DNA from: ZLKRG08 sp051006515
GTDB taxonomy: Bacteria > Actinomycetota > Actinomycetes > Nanopelagicales > Nanopelagicaceae
NCBI GenBank assembly: GCA_051006515.1
Contig: JBPCTD010000029.1
Location: 1-5,471 of the forward strand
Direction of reading: 5' to 3'
Length of the DNA: 5,471 bases
Part shown: positions 1 to 5,471 of the stretch, one piece after another
How positions within the stretch are numbered: the first letter of the stretch is position 1
Layout: every line of letters starts with the position of its first letter
Position numbers and translations under genes: made by a program
Notes under the pieces: model-generated
Database searches by the model: none
What the model was told of the DNA's origin: nothing
What the model saw: the letters and a program-made list of their open reading frames with translations, nothing else

Positions 1-1622
1 GAATAGTGATACGGCGTAAAAGCATCAAACTCGGCCGCACAGGTATCGACCGTATTATAGACAGGCCGGATATCAAGATGCCAACGAAGATTTCTAATTT
101 CTTCGACCTTTGACTGACGGATTGCTGCTATTTGCTCGTCAGAGAATCCAAATTTTTTAGCCTCAAAAAGGTTTTCCGCATTCAAATCTCCAGGCTGTGA
201 GAGCTCCTCAGCCTTCTGATTTATCAAGTAAATTTGGTGTAAATACCAAGGATCTATTTTTGTTGCTTGATGTACCTCTGCTATGGAAGCTCCAGCCCAC
301 ATCGCCATCTGTACCTGTTGAAGTCGATACTCGGTTGGAGTTCGCATCGCATCGAGTAACGCAGCTCTATTTATACCGGTCCTATCCGCGGGAAATTGAA
401 AAATTGCTTCCTTACGCTCTAAGGAACGAAGAGCCTTCTGCAAAGCTTCCGGAAACGATCTGCCGATAGCCATTGCTTCACCGACAGATTTCATAGTTGT
501 AGTTAGACGTGGATCTGCATCAGCGAATTTTTCGAAGGCAAAACGTGGCGCTTTAACTACGATGTAATCCAATGTCGGTTCAAATGATGCTGGAGTAACC
601 TTCGTAATATCATTTTGAATTTCGTCCAGTGTGTATCCAATCGCTAACTTCGTCGCAATTTTGGCAATTGGAAATCCTGTTGCCTTAGAAGCAAGCGCAG
701 ATGAACGAGAAACACGCGGATTCATTTCGATTACGATTATTCGACCATTGTCAGGATTAACCGCAAATTGGATATTGCAGCCGCCAGTATCAACGCCAAC
801 TTCTCTGATTATGTTGATGGATAAATTTCTAAGCTTTTGATATTCGACATCTGTCAAAGTTAAAGCTGGTGCTACAGTAATTGAATCACCAGTATGCACG
901 CCCATTGGATCAAGATTCTCAATTGAACAAACAATCACCACATTATCTTTACGATCTCGCATAACTTCGAGCTCGTACTCTTTCCAACCAAGTATTGATT
1001 CTTCCAAAAGAACTTCTGAGGTAGGGCTGTGGCGAAGACCAGCACCTGCAATTAGTAGAAGCTCCTCCTCGTTATATGCGACACCTGAACCCAAGCCGCC
1101 CATAGTGAAAGAAGGTCTAACCACAACTGGATAATTCAAAACTTGCACAGCTTTTAAGCAATCATCCATTGTGTGGCAGATAATGGAACGTGCTGATTCG
1201 CCGCCTACTTTCTCTACAATTGCGCGGAACAGTTCACGATTTTCGCCACGTTGGATGGCATCTACATCTGCGCCGATTAATGAAACGCCATGTTTTTGCA
1301 GGATTCCTTCTTCGTGAAGTTTGATTGCAGCATTTAACGCTGTTTGACCACCTAAAGTTGCTAAAACTGCATCAGGTTTTTCTTTTACAATAATTTGCTC
1401 AATTGCCGCGCTAGTGATTGGTTCAATATAGGTCGCATCCGCAAATTCAGGATCTGTCATGATTGTCGCTGGATTTGAATTAATCAAAATAACGCGAATA
1501 CCTTCAGATTTCAATATTCGACAAGCTTGAGTGCCCGAATAGTCGAACTCACATGCTTGTCCAATTACTATTGGGCCAGAACCAATAACTAAAACACTTT
1601 TTATGCTGTTATCAATTGCCAT
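1..1622 (-). CDS. carB: Carbamoyl-phosphate synthase large subunit, N-terminal half (3' end beyond window)
   Basis: Large synthetase subunit of cytosolic carbamoyl-phosphate synthetase. It phosphorylates bicarbonate, combines it with ammonia channelled from CarA, and phosphorylates the carbamate. I translated the frame by hand: 540 codons are open from the ATG at 1622-1620 to the window edge, about half of the usual ~1,100 residues. Visible are the pre-ATP-grasp segment (VLVIGSGPIVIGQACEFDYS, residues 10-29), the first ATP-grasp domain with RPSFTMGG (169-176), and IEMNPRVSRSSALASKATG starting at residue 298. The oligomerisation domain follows, and the window ends just after VDTCAAEF. Arg129, Arg169, Glu215, Glu299 and Asn301 fall at the same numbers as the active-site residues of E. 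coli CarB. The start is certain: upstream in frame only seven codons, none a start, separate it from a TGA at 1644-1646. It overlaps carA by 11 bases and lacks a clear Shine-Dalgarno. The second ATP-grasp and allosteric domains cannot be judged. Confidence 0.97.
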   Translation of the reverse strand, partial: MAIDNSIKSVLVIGSGPIVIGQACEFDYSGTQACRILKSEGIRVILINSNPATIMTDPEFADATYIEPITSAAIEQIIVKEKPDAVLATLGGQTALNAAIKLHEEGILQKHGVSLIGADVDAIQRGENRELFRAIVEKVGGESARSIICHTMDDCLKAVQVLNYPVVVRPSFTMGGLGSGVAYNEEELLLIAGAGLRHSPTSEVLLEESILGWKEYELEVMRDRKDNVVIVCSIENLDPMGVHTGDSITVAPALTLTDVEYQKLRNLSINIIREVGVDTGGCNIQFAVNPDNGRIIVIEMNPRVSRSSALASKATGFPIAKIATKLAIGYTLDEIQNDITKVTPASFEPTLDYIVVKAPRFAFEKFADADPRLTTTMKSVGEAMAIGRSFPEALQKALRSLERKEAIFQFPADRTGINRAALLDAMRTPTEYRLQQVQMAMWAGASIAEVHQATKIDPWYLHQIYLINQKAEELSQPGDLNAENLFEAKKFGFSDEQIAAIRQSKVEEIRNLRWHLDIRPVYNTVDTCAAEFDAFTPYHY

Positions 1623-2739
1623 GTTTAGCCAACTTAAACTGACTCATTAACTCAATAAAACGATCAAAAAGATAGTTAGCGTCATGCGGACCAGCTGCAG
1701 CTTCTGGATGATATTGAACGCTAAACGCGGGACGATCAATTAAGCGCAAACCTTCAACAACGCCATCATTTAAACCCACATGAGTAACTTCGCCACGCCC
1801 AAACACAGTTGTGAAAATACCTTCTGTTGGCGCTTTAAGTGCAAAACCGTGATTATGTGCAGTAATCTCTACTTTTCCAGTTAATTTGTCCATAACCGGT
1901 TGATTTATTCCGCGATGACCAAACTGCAACTTGTACGTATCAAAACCCAAAGCTCGCCCAAGAATTTGATGTCCAAAGCAGATACCAAAGAGTGGAATTC
2001 CACTTTGCAAAAGTTGCTGTACAGTTTCAACGGTTTTATCCATAGTTGAAGGATCACCAGGGCCATTTGATAGGAAAATACCATCTGGTTGTAACTGCAA
2101 AATATCTTCAGCGGTAGAGTTAAAGGGAACCACAGTTACCTTTACTCCTTTCTGAGCTAAAGAACGCGGCGTCGCTGCCTTTATTCCTAGGTCTAGAGCT
2201 ACAACATGAAACTTTGCGCCGCTTTCGGCTTCTACGACATAGGTTTTATCTGTTGATACATCTTCAGAAAGAAAGCTTCCGGTCATCTGATCCATCGTAC
2301 GTACTTCTATGACCATCTCTTCCCTAGTTAAATGGCTTTCACTGAAAATTCCCACACGCATAGCGCCTCGGTCGCGAAGATGTCGAGTTAGTGCCCTGGT
2401 GTCGATTCCTTGAATTCCGACAATTTCTTGCTTTTCTAATTCAGATTCAAGTGAATTTTTTGATCTCCAATTACTAACTACTGGAGATGGATTTCTAGCT
2501 ACAAAACCTGAGACCCAAATTTTGGACGATTCGTTATCTTCTAAATTCCAACCGGTATTTCCAATGTGCGGAGCCGTCATAACAACTACTTGTTTGTGAT
2601 AAGAAGGATCAGTTAAAGTTTCCTGATATCCCGTCATTCCAGTGGCAAAAACAGCTTCACCAAATGTTTTACCTATTGCACCCCATGGTGATCCTTCGAA
2701 GATGGTGCCGTCATCTAGAACTAGAAAAGCTTTACCCAT
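1612..2739 (-). CDS. carA: Carbamoyl-phosphate synthase small (glutaminase) subunit
   Basis: Glutamine amidotransferase subunit that hydrolyses glutamine and passes ammonia to CarB, giving carbamoyl phosphate for pyrimidines and arginine. The protein has 375 residues, close to the usual ~380. The N-terminal CarA-specific domain (about 1-145) holds TGYQETLTDPSY (36-47), PHIGNTG and IDTRALTRHLR. The class I glutaminase domain (about 178-365) holds SNGPGDP (224-230), the nucleophile Cys254 in GICFGHQ, FGHRGINQPV, NHGFAL, and His344 and Glu346 in QYHPEA, so the Cys-His-Glu triad is complete. I chose the ATG at 2739. It gives the family-like start MGKAFLVLDDG, has GGAGG four bases upstream, and overlaps pyrC by 8 bases. 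The longer in-frame start at 2763 would add eight residues encoded inside pyrC. The TGA stop at 1612-1614 lies inside carB. GICFGHQILGRALG resembles actinobacterial CarA. Confidence 0.97.
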   Translation of the reverse strand: MGKAFLVLDDGTIFEGSPWGAIGKTFGEAVFATGMTGYQETLTDPSYHKQVVVMTAPHIGNTGWNLEDNESSKIWVSGFVARNPSPVVSNWRSKNSLESELEKQEIVGIQGIDTRALTRHLRDRGAMRVGIFSESHLTREEMVIEVRTMDQMTGSFLSEDVSTDKTYVVEAESGAKFHVVALDLGIKAATPRSLAQKGVKVTVVPFNSTAEDILQLQPDGIFLSNGPGDPSTMDKTVETVQQLLQSGIPLFGICFGHQILGRALGFDTYKLQFGHRGINQPVMDKLTGKVEITAHNHGFALKAPTEGIFTTVFGRGEVTHVGLNDGVVEGLRLIDRPAFSVQYHPEAAAGPHDANYLFDRFIELMSQFKLAKHGN

Positions 2740-4018
2740 TAGCCCTCCAAGTTGGACGCCCATCGAAGAATGTTGCTACTACGCTACCTGAGAATTGCAT
2801 TCCGTGAAATGGCGTATTACGTGCCTTGGACAACACTAAATCCCGATCAACTTTCCAACTTTTATCTGGCGCAAATAGAGTTAAATTTGCAGGATTGCCT
2901 TTGGAGATACTCATTCCTTGATTTGAATAGCCGGCAATCTCAGCCGGTTTCGAAGACATTCTTTGCTGTAATACTTCAACATCAATTAAGCCACTATCAA
3001 TCATTGTTTGCCAAAGTATTGGTAGCGCAGTTTCAAGACCTAGCATTCCAAATGCAGCTGCCTGCCATTCACACTCTTTGAACTCTGCTTGATGAGGGGC
3101 GTGATCTGTAGCAACAATATCAATTGTTCCTTCGGCTAACGCTTCACGGATCGCCATAACATCAGATTCAGTTCGCAAAGGTGGATTTACCTTATAAATG
3201 GGATCGTAGGATTCGGCGTATTTGTCCGTTAAAAGGAGATGATGGGGCGTAACTTCTGCAGTTACTTGAATGCCTCGTGCCTTTGCCCATCGAATAATTT
3301 CAACGCCACCTGCAGTGGTTAGATGACAGACATGTAATCTTGAACCTACATGATCGGCTAAAAGAACATCTCTTGCAATGATTGCTTCCTCTGCAACTGC
3401 TGGCCAACCTTTTAACCCTAACTTAGATGAAATCACTCCTTCGTTCATTTGAGAATCTATTGTTAGATTGGGATCTTGCGCATGTTGCGCGATTACACCA
3501 TTAAATTTCTTAACGTATTCCAAAGCACGCCTCATGATCAAGGAATCGCTCACACAATTACCGTCATCGCTAAACACTCGAACCTTTGCAACTGAATCGG
3601 CCATTGCACCAATTTCTGCCAATTCCTTGCCTTCAAGATTCTTGGTAACTGCGCCTACCGGATGCACCTCTGCAAGATTTGCTGCTTGACCGAGTCGATA
3701 AACCTGCTCAACGACACCAGCAGTGTCAGCTACTGGTGAAGTATTTGCCATCGCCGAGATAGCGGTGAATCCGCCACGCGCTGCTGCCATCGAACCACTT
3801 AGAACTGTTTCCGCATCCTCTTTTCCAGGTTCGCGAAGGTGCGTATGTAGATCTACAAGTCCTTGCAAGGCAATAGTTCCTGTGCCATCAATAATTTCAG
3901 TTTCTTGATTAGCGTTAGCTTGTTTAGAAACATCCGAGATCTCAGCAATTAATCCCTTGTTAATCAAGATGTTGACAGGTTTCCCCGAAATTTTGGTGTT
4001 GGTAATTAGATATTTCAT
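2732..4018 (-). CDS. pyrC: Dihydroorotase, class I
   Basis: Zinc amidohydrolase that cyclises N-carbamoyl-L-aspartate to dihydroorotate, the third step of UMP synthesis, in the cytosol. The 428 residues match the usual length of class I enzymes. A short N-terminal beta region (1-50) leads into the TIM barrel with the metal motif DLHTHLREPG (His58, His60), followed by FSDDG (Asp151/Asp152), His179 in AQHAQDP, His232 in HVCHLTT and the catalytic Asp305 in ATDHAPH. The C-terminal part returns to the beta domain, with KGNPANLTLF and the final FFDGRPTW. All metal-binding and catalytic positions are kept, so it should be an active enzyme and not an inactive pseudo-dihydroorotase partner of PyrB. 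The ATG at 4018-4016 shares an ATGA with the pyrB stop (4-base overlap) and has AGGTG four bases upstream. The TAA stop at 2732-2734 lies eight bases into carA. The sequence seems a typical stand-alone actinobacterial/Firmicute-type dihydroorotase. Confidence 0.97.
   Translation of the reverse strand: MKYLITNTKISGKPVNILINKGLIAEISDVSKQANANQETEIIDGTGTIALQGLVDLHTHLREPGKEDAETVLSGSMAAARGGFTAISAMANTSPVADTAGVVEQVYRLGQAANLAEVHPVGAVTKNLEGKELAEIGAMADSVAKVRVFSDDGNCVSDSLIMRRALEYVKKFNGVIAQHAQDPNLTIDSQMNEGVISSKLGLKGWPAVAEEAIIARDVLLADHVGSRLHVCHLTTAGGVEIIRWAKARGIQVTAEVTPHHLLLTDKYAESYDPIYKVNPPLRTESDVMAIREALAEGTIDIVATDHAPHQAEFKECEWQAAAFGMLGLETALPILWQTMIDSGLIDVEVLQQRMSSKPAEIAGYSNQGMSISKGNPANLTLFAPDKSWKVDRDLVLSKARNTPFHGMQFSGSVVATFFDGRPTWRANG
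2744..2748 (-). promoter_or_regulatory. Ribosome binding site deciding the carA start
   Basis: On the minus strand the sequence reads TTGGAGGGCTAATG. GGAGG is a strong Shine-Dalgarno match, followed by a four-base spacer (GCTA) and the ATG at 2739-2737. It lies within the last codons of pyrC. I see no comparable motif tied to the alternative ATG at 2763, so this site supports the shorter carA. Confidence 0.7.
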
Positions 4019-4944
4019 TGCTCACCTGCAAGCAAAAGATACAAAATGGCCATTCTGATACTGATGCCATTAGAAACTTGTTCCACAATAACGCTGCGCG
4101 CTGAATCAGCGGCATCCGCCGTAATCTCCAAGCCGCGGTTCATTGGCCCAGGATGCATCACTATTGCATTTGGTTTCATCATTTGTAAGCGTGATTTATT
4201 CAACCCAAAATAATGACTATATTCGCGGACACTTGGGAAAAATGAATCCTTCATACGTTCCATTTGAATTCGTAGCATCATAAGAGCATCGACACTTGGA
4301 AGGATTGCATCCAGAGAATATGACACATCTGCTGGCCAATCATGAATACCTACAGGAAGCAAAGTTGGCGGCGCAACCAAGGTGACTTTTGCGCCCAATT
4401 TAGTTAGAAGTAAAACATTCGATCTCGCTACCCGCGAATGCAATACGTCGCCAACTATTGCAATATGCAGACCCTCTAAAGTTCCTGAATCATGTGCTAA
4501 ATGTTTTCTAATAGTAAATGCATCAAGCAAGGCTTGACTCGGATGTTCGTGAGTGCCATCACCGGCATTTATAACTGACCCTCTAGTCCATTCTGAATCA
4601 GCTAATCTCTTTGCCGCTCCTGATGCGCTATGTCTGACTACAACCGCATCAGCGCCCATGGCTTGTAACGTAAGTGCCGTATCTTTTAAAGATTCACCTT
4701 TAGAGACAGAGGAACCTTTTGCGCTGAAGTTGATAACATCCGCAGATAATCGCTTTGCAGCCGCTTCAAATGAAATTCGAGTTCTGGTTGAATCTTCAAA
4801 GAAAAGATTTACTATGGTACGGCCACGAAGTGTAGGTAATTTCTTCATAGGACCATCAGAAACCTTAGCCAATTCACTTGCGGTATCTAAAATTGAAATC
4901 GCTTCTACTAAGTTCAAGTCATCAATTGAAAGCAAATGTTTCAT
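4015..4944 (-). CDS. pyrB: Aspartate carbamoyltransferase, catalytic subunit
   Basis: Transfers the carbamoyl group of carbamoyl phosphate to L-aspartate, the committed step of pyrimidine synthesis. At 309 residues it has the normal length for a catalytic chain. The carbamoyl-phosphate domain (about 1-147) carries FFEDSTRTR (48-56; Ser52-Thr-Arg-Thr-Arg56), the 80s loop SKGES with Lys82, VVRHS with Arg104, and GDGTHEHPSQ with His134. The aspartate domain (about 155-305) carries VGDVLHSRVARSN, LRIQMER (Arg225, Gln227) and the HPGPMNRG loop (264-271). All substrate-binding residues known from the family are present. The pattern ALMMLRIQMERM..FFPS.REY is that of Gram-positive and actinobacterial ATCases. 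No pyrI regulatory-subunit gene follows; the next gene is pyrC, as usual for this type. The ATG at 4944-4942 overlaps the pyrR stop as ATGA and has GAGGTGG seven bases upstream. The aspartate-versus-ornithine choice rests on motifs and on the operon. Confidence 0.97.
   Translation of the reverse strand: MKHLLSIDDLNLVEAISILDTASELAKVSDGPMKKLPTLRGRTIVNLFFEDSTRTRISFEAAAKRLSADVINFSAKGSSVSKGESLKDTALTLQAMGADAVVVRHSASGAAKRLADSEWTRGSVINAGDGTHEHPSQALLDAFTIRKHLAHDSGTLEGLHIAIVGDVLHSRVARSNVLLLTKLGAKVTLVAPPTLLPVGIHDWPADVSYSLDAILPSVDALMMLRIQMERMKDSFFPSVREYSHYFGLNKSRLQMMKPNAIVMHPGPMNRGLEITADAADSARSVIVEQVSNGISIRMAILYLLLAGEQ
4023..4027 (-). promoter_or_regulatory. Ribosome binding site of pyrC
   Basis: Minus-strand sequence GCAGGTGAGCAATG: AGGTG followed by a four-base spacer (AGCA) before the pyrC ATG. 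It sits in the final codons of pyrB, whose TGA overlaps the ATG, so pyrC translation is probably both coupled to pyrB and independently supported. Confidence 0.5.
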
Positions 4945-5471
4945 GAGACAGCCACCTCATCTTTACCATCAACCTCTAAAAGATGGACTGTCACTAATTG
5001 ATTTTTATTCGTTGGAATATTCTTGCCTACGTAATCAGCTTTAATTGGCAAATCACGGTGGCCTCGATCTATTAAAACTGCAAGTTGTACTGTTTTTGGT
5101 CTACCAAGTTCGCCTATTGCATCGAGCGCTGCTCTAATTGTTCGACCGGAGAATAGAACATCATCCACCAGTACAACATCTCTGCCTTCTATTCCGTTTT
5201 TTGGAATGGATGTTGGCATCAACGCTCGAGGAGCCCGAGTCCTTAAATCGTCCCGGTGCAGTGTGATATCTAAAGTTCCCTGAGCAACGGCAGAGCTTTC
5301 AATTTGCGAGATTAATGTCGCGATTCTATTACCGAGATGCGCTCCGCCTGTGGGAATGCCCAAAATAACTAAATTAGCGGCGCCAGAGTTTCGCTGCAAT
5401 ATCTGATGAGCGATTCGCGTTAATGCGCGCGATTTTTCTACATCATTCTTTTTTACCGCACCTTCCGCACC
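4941..5471 (-). CDS. pyrR: PyrR pyrimidine operon regulator / uracil phosphoribosyltransferase homologue (start just beyond window)
   Basis: UMP-sensing RNA-binding regulator of pyr genes with a type I phosphoribosyltransferase fold; many members also convert uracil and PRPP to UMP. 176 codons are visible, running open off the right edge, against about 180-190 in the family, so only a few N-terminal residues are missing. Within the window no ATG or GTG lies upstream of the conserved RALTRIAH (visible residues 15-22); an in-frame TTG at 5399 falls inside the conserved N-terminal helix and cannot be the true start. Further features are GIPTGGAHLG, LDITLHRDDL, the PRPP loop VVLVDDVLFSGRT (nucleotides about 5136-5174), and DRGHRDLPIKADYVGKNIPT near the C terminus. 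The Thr and His of LTRIAH and the GHR and GKN positions, implicated in RNA binding in Bacillus PyrR, are kept. GIPTGG replaces the usual TRG. The gene heads the operon, and its RNA target, probably a leader upstream, is not in the window. In Mycobacterium smegmatis PyrR acts by translational repression; the mechanism here is unknown. Confidence 0.95.
   Translation of the reverse strand, partial: GAEGAVKKNDVEKSRALTRIAHQILQRNSGAANLVILGIPTGGAHLGNRIATLISQIESSAVAQGTLDITLHRDDLRTRAPRALMPTSIPKNGIEGRDVVLVDDVLFSGRTIRAALDAIGELGRPKTVQLAVLIDRGHRDLPIKADYVGKNIPTNKNQLVTVHLLEVDGKDEVAVS
4952..4958 (-). promoter_or_regulatory. Ribosome binding site of pyrB
   Basis: Minus-strand GAGGTGG followed by a seven-base spacer (CTGTCTC) before the ATG at 4944. 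It lies within the last codons of pyrR and has good spacing. It supports the annotated pyrB start, which shares an ATGA with the pyrR stop. Confidence 0.6.

Noticed and set aside
197..840. Two short plus-strand open frames (197-469 and 631-840)
   Set aside because: The minus strand here is a fully open and well-conserved carB frame; these are its shadows.
2740..2763. Longer carA starting at the ATG at 2763
   Set aside because: The extra residues MGVQLGGL are encoded inside pyrC and have no counterpart in CarA proteins. The ATG at 2739 has a strong ribosome binding site and gives the usual N terminus.
2752..3081. 109-codon open frame on the plus strand opposite pyrC
   Set aside because: It is antisense to the conserved C-terminal part of dihydroorotase. 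No domain or translation signal is visible; it is a chance frame.
4553..5044. 163-codon open frame on the plus strand opposite pyrB and pyrR
   Set aside because: It lies wholly antisense to two conserved genes, shows no recognisable motif and is rich in Ser and Ala as expected for a mirror frame. I see no ribosome binding site for it.
4941..5399. pyrR as a complete 152-residue gene starting at a TTG
   Set aside because: The frame continues upstream to the window edge and encodes the conserved RALTRIAH helix. The TTG falls inside that helical region, so the gene is simply cut by the window.
1..5471. Search for repeats, CRISPR, mobile elements, tRNAs, riboswitches, terminators or an unknown system
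   Set aside because: All bases lie in five conserved, overlapping metabolic genes. I saw no repeat array, inverted ends, hairpin with T-run outside coding logic, or foreign composition.

Overview
All 5471 bases belong to one minus-strand gene cluster for de novo pyrimidine (UMP) synthesis. In transcription order, from the right edge of the window to the left, it reads pyrR (5' end cut off), pyrB, pyrC, carA, carB (3' half cut off). Every base is coding: the four junctions all overlap, by 4, 4, 8 and 11 bases. There is no intergenic stretch and no RNA gene, repeat, mobile element or terminator, and no promoter between genes.

The proteins look actinobacterial. PyrR has the Streptomyces/Mycobacterium-like stretch VVLVDDVLFSGRT and the order RDDL..R.PRAL. 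CarA has GICFGHQILGRALG and FGHRGINQPV. CarB follows the actinobacterial version around NDIT-x-x-TPASFEPT. The order pyrR-pyrB-pyrC-carA-carB is also the classical actinobacterial one. Base composition, judged by eye, is only about 40-45% G+C, low for that phylum. Together with the total absence of spacers, this suggests a genome-streamlined actinobacterium, such as the freshwater acI/Nanopelagicales lineage. That assignment is inference from memory of the families, not a database result.

CarA and CarB form carbamoyl-phosphate synthetase (glutamine + bicarbonate + 2 ATP to carbamoyl phosphate). PyrB joins carbamoyl phosphate to aspartate, and PyrC cyclises carbamoyl aspartate to dihydroorotate. 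PyrR is the UMP-sensing RNA-binding regulator expected to control the operon. Its target, a leader upstream of pyrR, lies outside the window, as do the rest of carB and any following pyrD/pyrF.

This is an ordinary core-metabolism locus with all catalytic residues I could check in place, and I found no new system. The points worth a second look are an Arg-to-Gly change in the presumed pyrophosphate loop of PyrR, the fully overlapping layout (including a carB start without a clear ribosome binding site), and the absence of the small gene that sits between pyrC and carA in mycobacteria.
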